From Pirellulales bacterium (GTDB lineage: Bacteria; Planctomycetota; Planctomycetia; Pirellulales; S012-138): DNA of 33,231 nt. The notes below the pieces were generated by a model. It had not been told where the DNA came from. It did not search any database and worked only from the letters and a program-made list of their open reading frames with translations. The DNA lies in the NCBI GenBank assembly GCA_028066245.1, contig JALCBR010000042.1, positions 5,550 through 38,780 of the forward strand, in the 5' to 3' direction. Shown here piece after piece: positions 1-7,771 of this stretch. The number at the start of each line of letters is the position of its first letter. Positions within the stretch are counted from its first letter, which is position 1. Made by a program: the position numbers and the translations under genes.

Positions 1-1086
1 CGCTCGCGCTTCCGCTTCCTGTTGATCGCGACCGAAGCTAAATCTCAAACTCCCTTCCAGCACGTCGCCCTTGCACCCCATCGCCATCAGGACTGGCGAG
101 GGATCTGTGGACCCGCTAGCGCATGCCGAACCGGCGGAGCACGCAATGCCCGCCGTATCCAAAGCCATGAGCAACTGTTGCCGATTGAGTCCGGGAAACC
201 CAATCGCGGATGTGTGAGGCAATCGCGGCGCCTCCGCGGAATGGATCACAACGTCTGGTAGCTGCTGACACAAATGGCTCTCGAACGTTTCACGGAGTTT
301 CGCCAAGCGGGATTGAATTTCGTCCGCATATCGCTTCCAGATTCGCAAAGCTTCAAGGAGTCCAATTGCCAGCGCGACTGACTCGGTTCCGGGTCGCAAC
401 GCTCCTTGTTGCTGGCCGCCGAACAACCGTGGTGCCAAGCGTACGCCTGGCCGGAGGATGAGCGCACCGATTCCCCGTGGTCCGTGGAATTTGTGCGCGG
501 TGACGGTCATGGCATCTACGCCCAGCGAGGAGAAATCCAGCGGCATCTTGCCTGCCACTTGAACGGCATCTGTATGGACGGCTGCGCCGGCTGCGTGGCA
601 CGCTGTCACGATCTCTTCTAATGGCTGCAAGACGCCTGTCTCGTTATTGCCGTAGATGACGCTGACCAATCGCGTGGGGGTTTGCAACATCTGCGCAAGT
701 TGCTCGCGCCGAAGCAAGCCGGAGGAATCGACAGGGATCTTCACGACGTCCCAACCCAGCGTGCGAAGTCGTTCCGCTGGCGCGTCCACACTGGGATGTT
801 CGATGGCGGAAATCAGAATGCGGGCGGGATTCTCGCCTGCCAATCCCAACAGGGCCAGGTTGTTGGCTTCCGTTCCTCCGCTGGTCAGGATCACGGCGTC
901 ATCTGGCGACGCGCCGAGCAACTGACTGATTTCTTCGCGAGCGTCTTCGAGCGTCGCTTTGGCAGCCCTGCCGGCGGAATGTTGACTGGCCGGATTGCCG
1001 GGGAAGGCCCGCTCAGCGTCCGCCATCGCCTGGAGCACTTCTGCGGCAACAGGCGTAGTTGCGTTGTGATCCAGGTAGAGAGACAT
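1..1086 (-). CDS. Cysteine desulfurase (NifS/IscS family), 3' end cut by window edge
   Basis: Pyridoxal-phosphate enzyme that takes sulfur from L-cysteine as a protein persulfide for Fe-S cluster or thio-cofactor assembly in the cytoplasm. The visible 362 residues begin MSLYLDHNATTP, the family's usual N-terminus, with ATG at 1086. The cofactor-binding lysine is K199 in the TAHKFHGPRG motif. The persulfide-forming cysteine should be C322 in CSAGSACASG, with another cysteine at C316. The GNNETG and HTDAVQ motifs are also present. The frame is open at base 1, so only the last few tens of residues are missing. No IscR, IscU or SufE gene is visible next to it, so whether it serves general Fe-S assembly or a specialised pathway cannot be told here. 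The family call is very secure; the IscS versus NifS subtype is not. Confidence 0.95.
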   Translation of the reverse strand, partial: MSLYLDHNATTPVAAEVLQAMADAERAFPGNPASQHSAGRAAKATLEDAREEISQLLGASPDDAVILTSGGTEANNLALLGLAGENPARILISAIEHPSVDAPAERLRTLGWDVVKIPVDSSGLLRREQLAQMLQTPTRLVSVIYGNNETGVLQPLEEIVTACHAAGAAVHTDAVQVAGKMPLDFSSLGVDAMTVTAHKFHGPRGIGALILRPGVRLAPRLFGGQQQGALRPGTESVALAIGLLEALRIWKRYADEIQSRLAKLRETFESHLCQQLPDVVIHSAEAPRLPHTSAIGFPGLNRQQLLMALDTAGIACSAGSACASGSTDPSPVLMAMGCKGDVLEGSLRFSFGRDQQEAEARA

Positions 1087-1298
1087 GACAAAGCGAGGCG
1101 TGCAACGACATAACGATCCGGAGGTTCAATCTACTCTATGATGTCTGGCACCGGCTTCGCCAGTGTTGAATGATGTTGGCGCTATCCGCCACCTGCTTTT
1201 CTTGCCTGGGGGTGTCCAATGCGGAATAATGATCTCGGGAGGCGGTAGCCGCGTTCTGCGCGGTTGCTTCAGGGTACGCGCCTTGGGAAGGACTCGTC

Positions 1299-2441
1299 AT
1301 GAATACGCGGCAGATGAAAGATCGGCCTGCGCTGCTCCCAGGATTCTCATCGTGCTGGCAAACCGCGCTCACCGCCGCACTGCTGCTGGCGTTTTGCACG
1401 GCAGCCCACGCACAGTATGACCGCAACCGGCACGGATCGCCGGGCATGCAACAAGCGGACCGCCACAACCCCTTCGCACAAGGGTCAACCGGTCTGCGTT
1501 CCGGCTCTCAACAGGGCAACAGCACAACCATCATCGGCAGCCCATTTGGCTTTGGGTACGGAAGTCCCTTTTTGGGCAACCCGTTCTCCAGGCGTCCTTA
1601 TTTTGGACAGCCGTACGCCAACCCGTACTACTACGGTTCTTACGTACCGTACGGCGGGTTCTATGAGCCGCACTTTCACTATTATCGCCAGCCAATTGTC
1701 TTGCCGCCGGTCGTTTTTCCAGCGGGGACGTTGTTCGGCCCTCGCGCGTTGAATCGCTTTCTGTACGGAACCGACTTCGTCAACCCGCCGGTGGTGAGAA
1801 ACGCCAACCCCGCGCGAAACGCAGCCGCCAATACTGTCACGCCCAACGCCAACAACGCCGCGGCGACAGACCCCAAGTGGGCTCGTGAAGTGTCGCTGGC
1901 TATGCGCGAGCGCGCGTGGCGGTTTATCGAGATGGGCGATAAAGCGTTCCTCGAACGTGACTATCGCGTTGCCCGTGACCGCTACCGTGCGGCTTCCCGT
2001 GCGGCGCCGCGTGTGGTGGAAGCCTATCTCAAGCAAGCACAATCTTTGATCGCTTTGGAGAAGTATGACTTGGCGCTCAACGCGTACCAAAGAGCGTTAG
2101 CGTTGCCGCCCTTGTGGGTCACGGCGAACTTCTCGCTCTCTGAGCAATATGGCCCAGAGGGACAAGCGACCAAAGACAGGCATCTCAATCAACTTGCCGC
2201 CGCCGCAGAACAGGACCCCAACAGCCCGGACCTGCTGCTACTGATTGGCATGGAACTCTTCTACGATCAACAACCGGAACGCGCGGCCAACTTCCTCCGC
2301 AAGGCGAAAGAACTTGGCGGTCAGGCGGTCGACCTGCCCTCACGCGACGCTGCCGAACGCAACGGTCCCCCAGCGGCTGCCGGCGACAATTTGCCAATCC
2401 CCAACCCGCCCCCTGTGGCCAAGGATCGCAAGATCTTCTAA
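1299..2441 (+). CDS. Secreted tetratricopeptide-repeat protein
   Basis: A 380-residue exported protein of unknown specific role; TPR repeats normally hold protein partners. Residues 1-38 form a Sec signal peptide (hydrophobic AALLLAFCTAA, likely cleavage AHA|Q). Residues 40-190 are low-complexity, rich in Tyr, Pro, Gly and Asn, as in surface-exposed planctomycete proteins. Residues about 205-330 contain at least two helical TPR-like units, including 'KAFLERDYRVARDRYRAASRAAP' split as adjacent helices and 'LIALEKYDLALNAYQRALALPP'. The C-terminus is Pro-rich. The ATG at 1299 follows a GGGAAGGA Shine-Dalgarno-like sequence at good spacing. It is divergent from the cysteine desulfurase with a 212-bp gap and appears monocistronic. 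Coding is secure; the function is only structural inference. Confidence 0.85.
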   Translation: MNTRQMKDRPALLPGFSSCWQTALTAALLLAFCTAAHAQYDRNRHGSPGMQQADRHNPFAQGSTGLRSGSQQGNSTTIIGSPFGFGYGSPFLGNPFSRRPYFGQPYANPYYYGSYVPYGGFYEPHFHYYRQPIVLPPVVFPAGTLFGPRALNRFLYGTDFVNPPVVRNANPARNAAANTVTPNANNAAATDPKWAREVSLAMRERAWRFIEMGDKAFLERDYRVARDRYRAASRAAPRVVEAYLKQAQSLIALEKYDLALNAYQRALALPPLWVTANFSLSEQYGPEGQATKDRHLNQLAAAAEQDPNSPDLLLLIGMELFYDQQPERAANFLRKAKELGGQAVDLPSRDAAERNGPPAAAGDNLPIPNPPPVAKDRKIF

Positions 2442-2811
2442 GACGCTTCTCCCACGCCGCCTGCTATTGCGGTTGATCAAACACGCTACACGTCGAACTG
2501 AATCGTTGCCCCGACATACTCAAGCGAGCCGCCGCGGCTTGTGCCAGGCGGCCGCCGGCTAGCGTTGGTCAAGTGCTTGGTGGTTTCTGAACGACGGTGT
2601 GCCTGTCGAGCCCTGCTTGTCCAAGCTCAGCAAGGTGGGTGACCGGCTGTTGGAATAAGGTTAAACCAGTTCCTACGGAGAGCACTGCTGGACAAGCCAG
2701 CAGTGGCACCCGGCGACTGTTCAAGTCCAACGGAAGGGACATCAACTTCATAATAACCGATTCCGTTGAAACAGCGTTTTCGCGCGGGCCAAGCATAAGG
2801 GTTCCGACACG
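2442..2811. other. Intergenic stretch holding repeat copy 1
   Basis: No convincing gene. It holds the first copy of the ~92-bp composite repeat (2623-2715). The 96 bases after the repeat (2716-2811) lead into the gene at 2812 and may include its promoter, though no clear box pair was found. A short open frame runs through the repeat on the plus strand, but it is just the repeat being read through. Confidence 0.6.
2623..2715 (+). repeat. Composite ~92-bp repeat, copy 1 (direct)
   Basis: Begins AAGCTCAGCAAGGTGGGTGA and ends at the CACCCGGCG that follows a perfect hairpin, CACTGCTGG-ACAAG-CCAGCAGTG (2683-2705, 9-bp stem, 5-base loop). It is nearly identical to 3563-3654, with a few substitutions and a one-base indel before the hairpin. 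The palindromic core resembles repetitive extragenic palindromes, and I recall this motif as dispersed in planctomycete genomes, which is from memory and not checked. Confidence 0.85.
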
Positions 2812-3138
2812 ATGAAGTTCTCCATAGACCTTGGATTTAGAAACGAGTCAATTGAGCAAATCCGCTCTCGTGTGGAAGCGTTCATGGGCGCAACGTGCGA
2901 GGAACGATGCAGCGACTATCGAGGGGGTGACTACCTCGTTTGTAGAAATGCCGGAGAAGAAGTTAAGATTCAACTAAACCGCGATGGGGATGAACTAGCT
3001 GAGGAAGAGTTTCCGGAACATACTGTGTTGGTATTGTTCGATCCAACGACCCGTGACCGCGATATTGAAGGTGCGTTTTTAGCCAATGATAACTGTGCGT
3101 TAATTCGGAAACGAGAATACCCGCGCGAGTCGGTGTAG
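2812..3138 (+). CDS. Small hypothetical protein, possible immunity-type protein
   Basis: A 108-residue acidic protein without signal peptide or membrane segment, so probably cytoplasmic. It is not a family I can name. It starts MKFSIDLGFRNESIEQIRSR, then has the segment SDYRGGDYLVC (about residues 42-52) and alternating strand-like hydrophobics (HTVLVLFDP). Its base composition is visibly more AT-rich than the neighbouring housekeeping genes, as expected of transferred DNA. It lies 59 bp upstream of a frame remnant resembling a polymorphic-toxin tail (3197-3322). Small acidic proteins in such settings are often immunity proteins, so that role is possible but is inference from context. The start has no strong Shine-Dalgarno site. 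Coding likelihood is good; function is unknown. Confidence 0.6.
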   Translation: MKFSIDLGFRNESIEQIRSRVEAFMGATCEERCSDYRGGDYLVCRNAGEEVKIQLNRDGDELAEEEFPEHTVLVLFDPTTRDRDIEGAFLANDNCALIRKREYPRESV

Positions 3139-3196
3139 ACGCTTTCTCATTTGGCGGCAGATGGCAAATTGAACGAAGGGGTGTTAGATGTGGTAA

Positions 3197-3322
3197 TGCA
3201 TAACGAAAAAACTGTATTCGCTAAACAACCGTCGCCTTGCAGCGTACAAGATTGCTGAACACAAAGAGTTCCCATTCGTGTATTCTATCAACGGGATCCG
3301 AGAGTTGCCGGGCGTTTTACTA
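3197..3322 (+). pseudogene. Fragment resembling the C-terminal tip of a polymorphic toxin
   Basis: An open frame right after an in-frame TAA (3194-3196), with no start codon. It reads KKLYSLNNRRLAAYKIAEHK and on to ...FPFVYSINGIRELPGVLL. The 'LYSLDNRRLAA(F/Y)' pattern is one I associate with the extreme C-terminal toxin domains of Rhs/YD-type and other polymorphic toxins (a ParB-like nuclease-type fold), where it lies close to the protein end. Here the frame then runs into the IS left end at about 3323, so the tail is both headless and interrupted. It would be an orphan toxin-tip cassette left from recombination. The motif resemblance is from memory; the broken state is visible in the sequence. 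Confidence 0.4.
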
Positions 3323-3466
3323 GAGGCTGTTTCAAACGTTTCTTGCTATGGGTTTGTAAGTTGGTTTGAGTATCGGCGGCGGAACGATCTTTTATGGACT
3401 CAAGGAGCCGAGGATGGTTAGGAAGACCCGACGTGTGTTGACGAACGAGCAGTGGGAGCGGCTGGC
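3323..3466 (+). mobile_element. Left end of an IS5-like insertion sequence (remnant)
   Basis: GAGGCTGTTTCAAACG at 3323 resembles the terminal inverted repeat of IS5-family elements. It lies 91 bp ahead of a transposase-like start (ATG 3414). The rest of the element, including the right end, is not found in the window. The sequence changes abruptly at about 3466 into the palindromic repeat core. It is therefore a truncated element, not mobile alone. Confidence 0.55.
3414..3466 (+). pseudogene. Transposase 5' fragment (IS5-like, DUF4096-type N-terminus)
   Basis: Reads MVRKTRRVLTNEQWERLAP, matching the usual opening 'LTDEQWERIAPLLP' of IS5-like transposases with a DUF4096 N-terminal helix. The frame then passes straight into the inverted palindrome (GGTGCCACTGCTGG...), so everything including the DDE catalytic domain is lost. 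About 17-19 codons of the roughly 250-residue family length remain. An earlier in-frame piece of coding identity is not expected, since ATG 3414 is a natural start. This is a clear relic; only the exact IS subgroup is uncertain. Confidence 0.65.
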
Positions 3467-3502
3467 GCCGGGTGCCACTGCTGGCTTGTCCAGCAGTGCT
3501 CT
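3466..3502 (-). repeat. Inverted copy of the palindromic repeat core
   Basis: CGCCGGGTGC followed by CACTGCTGG-CTTGT-CCAGCAGTG (3476-3498) is the reverse complement of the core of repeat copies 1 and 2, including the flanking GGTGCC and CTCT. The long left flank of the composite repeat is absent here, so only the palindromic part with about 7-10 flanking bases is shared. Confidence 0.85.
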
Positions 3503-3562
3503 TCTTTGAGCTTGCCGTCCGTTCTCGCGACCTTCCGCAGAATAGACTCAGCCTCCTCCTGG

Positions 3563-3654
3563 AAGCTCAGCAAGGTGGGTGACCGGCTGTTGGAATAAGG
3601 TCAAACCAATTCCACGGAGAGCACTGCTGGACAAGCCAGCAGTGGCACCCGGCG
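3563..3654 (+). repeat. Composite ~92-bp repeat, copy 2 (direct)
   Basis: Second direct copy of the repeat at 2623-2715, starting AAGCTCAGCAAGGTGGGTGA and ending CACCCGGCG, with the perfect hairpin at 3622-3644. Together with the inverted core at 3466-3502 it flanks the minus-strand coding-like piece at 3503-3562. Confidence 0.85.
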
Positions 3655-3723
3655 CCGTGCAATCTTCGATCACCTCCGGACGCTGGATCCGTCGCAACTT
3701 GGACGCACTCTGGGTAGATCGTT

Positions 3724-4053
3724 ATGGCTGGAACATTAGAGCTAACAAAATCGTTGTGCTGGATGCCGGCTGGCTGGGTTTACGACAACGCATTAGAAGG
3801 TATGGCGGGATTCCTTGATGCCGGGCTAAGAGAGCGAATGCTTGGGAGTTTAACCGACATCAACGGTGGGTATCTCGATCTTCAAAATGCTGCACATAGC
3901 GATATCAAATCTGTGCTTACTGCATTGCAATCGTTGATCGCAACAACGATCGAAGCAGGTCCGGCTGCGATGCATGATCCATCTTTCTTTGATGGGTACA
4001 TTCAGCAACTCAAGGAACTAGAGGCTATGTTGACGCAACGGTTGAATGGTTAA
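3724..4053 (+). CDS. Small hypothetical helical protein, possible immunity-type protein
   Basis: A 109-residue protein, apparently cytoplasmic and mostly helical, that I do not recognise. The N-terminal third has MPAGWVYDNALEGMAGF. The segment 'GGYLDLQNA' (about residues 47-55) precedes two amphipathic helices ending KELEAMLTQRLNG. ATG 3724 has no good ribosome-binding site, and part of the N-terminus could belong to an older reading frame. It lies 69 bp downstream of repeat copy 2 inside the decayed accessory stretch. Size, acidity and position after a toxin-tip-like relic would fit an immunity protein, which is inference only. It could also be a chance survivor of a larger gene. Confidence 0.5.
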   Translation: MAGTLELTKSLCWMPAGWVYDNALEGMAGFLDAGLRERMLGSLTDINGGYLDLQNAAHSDIKSVLTALQSLIATTIEAGPAAMHDPSFFDGYIQQLKELEAMLTQRLNG

Positions 4054-4482
4054 ACTTGCTCCCAATTGGCTTTCAGCAGCCCCGCCGCAGTAGCGGCGTG
4101 ATCGAAGCGAACGATTCTCAACTGCGGCGCTCTCAAGCTGACGACGGCACTGGCAAAGTTAGTGGCACTCGCACGGGTAACGGTCAAGTTCGACGAATGA
4201 ATGAGATCATTCGCGAGGAACGAATGGCCGGACAGGCTGAATACAGTGAGGGGCAACCACAGCAGCTTGTGTGATTGGACAGATTCAAAATCACACTGAA
4301 GTGCAATGACGAAAGTCCAGTCGTCGTAGGCTGGGTTGTCGTAGCGTAACTCAGCACACGATCGCTCACTTATCTACCGATCAACACTCATCAGACATTG
4401 TCTCTAGATTCGAACACGGCATGGCAAAGCCATTGGGCACGCTTTCTGGACGGATGATTTAGCACGCCGCAGCAAAGCTCAA
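4054..4482. other. Intergenic stretch, no convincing gene
   Basis: Short frames exist on both strands, but none has a plausible start, ribosome-binding site or recognisable composition. The only structured item seen is the imperfect hairpin at 4330-4355. It lies between the accessory patch and the small membrane protein. Confidence 0.55.
4330..4355. repeat. Imperfect palindrome, REP-like hairpin
   Basis: GCTGGGTT pairs with AACTCAGC (8 bp, one G-U) around the loop GTCGTAGCGT. The sequence GTAGGCTGGGTT...CGTAAC.CAGC resembles extragenic palindromic units of other bacteria, but only one copy is present in this window. Confidence 0.4.
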
Positions 4483-4689
4483 CTATCCATTGGTGAGAGT
4501 GGCGGTTACGGACAGCACGCTGAGTAGCCCCCAGACGATAAAGGCGGCGCCTAGCGTAATGCACACGATGCCGATCACCTTCGCCGGAGTTCCAGTGAGG
4601 TTCTTCTTGTTTGTTAGCGGCAGTCCCTTAGGCGTGAACGCTTTCGCACCCAAGAGGATGGTGAAGACTCCAAGAATGATTACAAGCAT
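4483..4689 (-). CDS. Small two-helix membrane protein
   Basis: A 68-residue protein with two hydrophobic segments: residues 1-14 (MLVIILGVFTILLG) and about 36-58 (IGIVCITLGAAFIVWGLLSVL). A short polar stretch with PKGLPLTNKKNLTG joins them. It is probably an inner-membrane peptide with no known partner. The frame is open further upstream, but ATG 4689 is chosen because GGAAGG stands eight bases before it and the upstream extension is polar and Arg-rich, unlike a protein start. It is followed by no gene on its strand. Small double-spanning proteins of this form are common in planctomycetes as hypothetical proteins. The function is unknown. Confidence 0.6.
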   Translation of the reverse strand: MLVIILGVFTILLGAKAFTPKGLPLTNKKNLTGTPAKVIGIVCITLGAAFIVWGLLSVLSVTATLTNG

Positions 4690-4899
4690 TGTCTGCCTTC
4701 CTACAGCAAGACCAAATAAACGATGAGTGGGACGCCGCAGTAGCCGGGACGAGCGGCACCCGGTGGCAGCTACCAATTTGGGAACTGCCAAAGTCCATGG
4801 AAGACTTTGTGGCTTCGACCGGTTGCCGCTTGACACGTGGTGGAGAGGCTGCCCTGGCTTGTGGCATTGTGTCTTGATCGCGTGAGCGGCCAGTATGGA

Positions 4900-6834
4900 T
4901 TATTGCCCGTCCGGCTCAGGCTCCCCATCTTGGTTGACGATTGCAAACAAGTGCGTCTTGTTCGCTAGGTACAACACGCCGTTGGCAATGATCGGCGTGC
5001 TGTACACGGCGTTCCCCATATTGATCTCAGAGATCTTTTCCATCTCGCGTCCATGCTTGAAGACAGTCACATCGCCGTCTTCATCGCCGATGTAAACCTT
5101 CCCATCGACAACCAGAGCGGAACCCCAGGCGGCGGAGAACATATCGTATGTCCAGACGGCCTTGCCGGACTGAGCGTCAACACAGTGGAACAAACCGCTG
5201 AAGTCGGCAATGTACAACAAATCATCCTTGATGACAGGCGTGGTGATGGAGCGGTGCATTTCTTCTTCCCACTCAATCTCGCCATCACTATTGATATCCG
5301 TACCTATGTAACCCCAGATCGCTCCCGAGTTTTCATTGTCGCGGATGACATCACCTTCTTCCAGAATCGCGGCTTGCAGGCGTCGGTGGGGGACGGGGTT
5401 GTCTGAAGCGTCAAACACGAGTGTCGGGCTGATGTCGCCGCGTTTGGTGGGATCGATACACCACAGATGGCCAATGCCTTCTCCATGCTCAGGGTCTTGG
5501 CCGGCAGCGAGATAGATTTTGTTGTCATAGACAACTGCCGTTCCGATGATGTTGTTTCGTGTGCCGCGTCCACCGCGAATCCATTTGGAATCTTTGGGAT
5601 TGGTGTCAAATTTCCACAGCAGCTTGGCGTTGCCGTTGCCATCACCAGCGGGATCAAAGCTGCGAACGTATCCGTCTCCGCCTGGAAAGATCACCTGAGG
5701 CTGGCCATCGATCTCGGCAAACGTGGGTGAAGACCATTGACCGTGCAAGATGTTGACGCCGGGTGAATTGTCCGCCCACAGCAACTCGCCTGTGTTTTTA
5801 TTCAACGCGATAAAACTGGGAGCTTCCGGCGAGGGGATCTCGTCGTGCGATTCGTCAACGCCATTGGACGTATTGACGAAGAGGTAATCTTTCCAGACCG
5901 TCACAGAGCAAGAACACATATTGTGCTGAAAGAGATTGATCTCTTTGAGCATGTCATATTCCCAGATCGTGTCCGCTTCATCCTCGGCTGTGGACTCTTC
6001 GCTGGCGAATGGTCCATCATTCTCGCCATCGCGAAAACCTTGCGTATCCAAGCAGACGACAACACCACGGCTAGTAACAATCCACAACCGGTCACCCTCC
6101 ACGCAAGGAGCACAGCAGATGCCCTGAAGTGGCCAATCTTGCTCGGTGGCGTTGACGAGCTTCTCGCTGGAATGTTGCCAAAGGAATTCGCCGTCCGATT
6201 CGCGGAAGCAAGCCAGCACGCCGAGGTCAACGTCGTATGGGTACCGCTTGAGATAACCGGCGCCGTTGTTGGTGCCTACATAAACCTGGCCATTGGCGAC
6301 CACGGGGTTTCCGTACGATTGCGAACCCAGCTTGGCGACCCACTTGATGTTCTGTCCGCTGCCAGGAATCCAATCACCTGTTTGCGGATCGAAATCGCCC
6401 GCGTCCCACTTGCTAGGGACGTTTGTGGCATTGGGCGTGTTGTTCTTGGAGGTGGATCCGCCCCATTGCGGCCAATCGAGTGGTCCGGCGCCCTGGGCAG
6501 CCACGGACTCTGCGGTGTCGCTGTCGTTCAGTTTTTCTTCTGTGACGATGTCTTCTGCAGGATGATCGTCTTCTGCAACGTCAGCGGATTTTCCATCGGC
6601 GTTGCCCTGTTCGTCGCTGGCGACTGTGTCACTTTCGGATTCGTTAGCAGTTGTTTCCTCAACATTGGTTTCATTCGCGGGACCAGTTTTGCCAGACGGG
6701 GAATCAACTTCTTGGGACTTGGAATTCTGGGCTACACCAGAGCCTGGCTCCTTCGCCGTGCTGTCTTCGCATCCCGCAAGTGCGAACAGCAGAACAAGGC
6801 CGGTTGATAACGTCAAAACGGTTTGGCTCTTCAC
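4900..6834 (-). CDS. Lipoprotein with PQQ-like beta-propeller
   Basis: A 644-residue exported lipoprotein with a quinoprotein-type eight-bladed propeller. Residues 1-25 are a signal peptide with lipobox LAGC. Residues about 25-130 form a disordered acidic linker rich in Glu, Asp and Ser. From about 130, repeated blades follow the usual 'G.VY.G...G.L...D...G..LW' pattern, such as NGQVYVGTNNGAGYLKRYP, VDGKVYIGDEDGDVTVF and ANGVLYLANKTHLFAI. No catalytic calcium or PQQ residues were verified, so it may be a scaffold like BamB and not a dehydrogenase. The GTG at 6834 is chosen because AAGAGG precedes it by nine bases and the signal peptide begins there; an in-frame extension to 6936 adds an unlikely polar leader. 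Planctomycetes carry many such proteins. Confidence 0.85.
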   Translation of the reverse strand: MKSQTVLTLSTGLVLLFALAGCEDSTAKEPGSGVAQNSKSQEVDSPSGKTGPANETNVEETTANESESDTVASDEQGNADGKSADVAEDDHPAEDIVTEEKLNDSDTAESVAAQGAGPLDWPQWGGSTSKNNTPNATNVPSKWDAGDFDPQTGDWIPGSGQNIKWVAKLGSQSYGNPVVANGQVYVGTNNGAGYLKRYPYDVDLGVLACFRESDGEFLWQHSSEKLVNATEQDWPLQGICCAPCVEGDRLWIVTSRGVVVCLDTQGFRDGENDGPFASEESTAEDEADTIWEYDMLKEINLFQHNMCSCSVTVWKDYLFVNTSNGVDESHDEIPSPEAPSFIALNKNTGELLWADNSPGVNILHGQWSSPTFAEIDGQPQVIFPGGDGYVRSFDPAGDGNGNAKLLWKFDTNPKDSKWIRGGRGTRNNIIGTAVVYDNKIYLAAGQDPEHGEGIGHLWCIDPTKRGDISPTLVFDASDNPVPHRRLQAAILEEGDVIRDNENSGAIWGYIGTDINSDGEIEWEEEMHRSITTPVIKDDLLYIADFSGLFHCVDAQSGKAVWTYDMFSAAWGSALVVDGKVYIGDEDGDVTVFKHGREMEKISEINMGNAVYSTPIIANGVLYLANKTHLFAIVNQDGEPEPDGQ

Positions 6835-7771
6835 AGCGACGTTCCTCTTATAACCAGTGGGAGCCCGGTGGTGGACTGTTTGATTGGTTGAGCGAGTAGT
6901 TTGGAGTGACCAGCGAATTTCGCCGGCATTGTTCAAGTACCGTCAAAGCGTTCAGGCAAAGACGTTGTACAAAATGGCATCAAGACACGCGAACACAGGC
7001 TGGGTGACAGTACGGTCATGAGCGTTCCATCAGAAACGAAGGAACGTAAGCATTTGGCAGGTCTGTAAGGATACGCCACGTGGTGAGAGTGGGCAAGGAA
7101 CCGATGCTCAGGCTCAGTAACGCTTACAAACGAAAACGGAAGGAAATTGCCACGAGGCTGTGTTTGTACAGGCGGGAGCGGAGCTGCCAAAATGCACCAC
7201 GATCGATGAGTCTTGCTGGACCGCGGGGGCGGGAGAACCATACCAAGAAAGGCGCCTTTGGTACCGGGCCAACGGTGCTACGCTGCTAGCGTTGTCTTAC
7301 GATCCCGCACTTAGTCCAACACTGCCCGATGCTAAACGATCTCTTTGGTGGGGTATATTTCCCCAAATTTGCCTAGACGCTGAAGGCGGAATACTTGCCA
7401 CAATGCGAGTTCTGAACCATCTGGGCAAAAGCCAGTTCGAATCTTCAAGGGGGCAACTCGCAGTCGCCGATACCGTTGTTGTTCCCAACCTCTGGGAGCT
7501 TTGCAAACACGAATGCGCCAGGGCATCCGAATCGGCTTTTCGGGTCAAGGATTGGCTCGACGGATCTGGCGGAGTGACCGAGTGAACGAGGATCGATCGC
7601 ACGCTTTCTGTTTCGGCCCGACCCAACGACCGATACGTTCAACATCCCACTTGGATGTGTGAACGGCAACGGTTGGAGTTTTCCAGACGGCCTTGGCTCA
7701 CGCCCAACGAGACAGTCACGTGTGTCCTGCAGGTCGAGAAATCCGTTCCATGGATGAGGAGACGTCTTACC
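6835..7771. other. Long intergenic stretch without a supported gene
   Basis: About 940 bases between two oppositely transcribed genes, the largest gap in the window. Open frames up to 141 codons exist (for example 7160-7585 plus), but they lack ribosome-binding sites and their translations show no domain-like pattern. It should hold the promoters of both flanking genes. No tRNA-like or riboswitch-like fold was recognised by eye. Confidence 0.5.

Larger units (their letters stand above)
3139..3723. other. Decayed accessory stretch: toxin-tail relic, IS end, palindromes
   Basis: Contains no intact gene. In order it holds a start-less open frame (3197-3322), the left end and first codons of an IS5-like element (3323-3466), an inverted copy of the palindromic core (3466-3502), a ~60-bp coding-like piece on the minus strand (3503-3562) and repeat copy 2 (3563-3654). 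After that come ~70 bases of unassigned sequence before the gene at 3724. Confidence 0.6.

Noticed and set aside
3579-3818. A plus-strand frame of 79 codons starting in repeat copy 2
   Set aside because: Its first third is the repeat itself, also seen as an open frame in copy 1, and it overlaps the better-supported gene at 3724 in a different frame.
4050-4256. A 68-codon minus-strand frame after the hypothetical gene
   Set aside because: No ribosome-binding site or recognisable pattern; equally long frames exist on the other strand of the same stretch.
5845-6807. A 320-codon plus-strand frame opposite the beta-propeller gene
   Set aside because: Shadow of the minus-strand gene, whose signal peptide, lipobox and propeller blades are clear.
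7160-7585. A 141-codon plus-strand frame in the long gap upstream of the Cys-rich gene
   Set aside because: No ribosome-binding site, no signal or domain-like pattern, and an amino-acid mix like random translation of GC-rich DNA.
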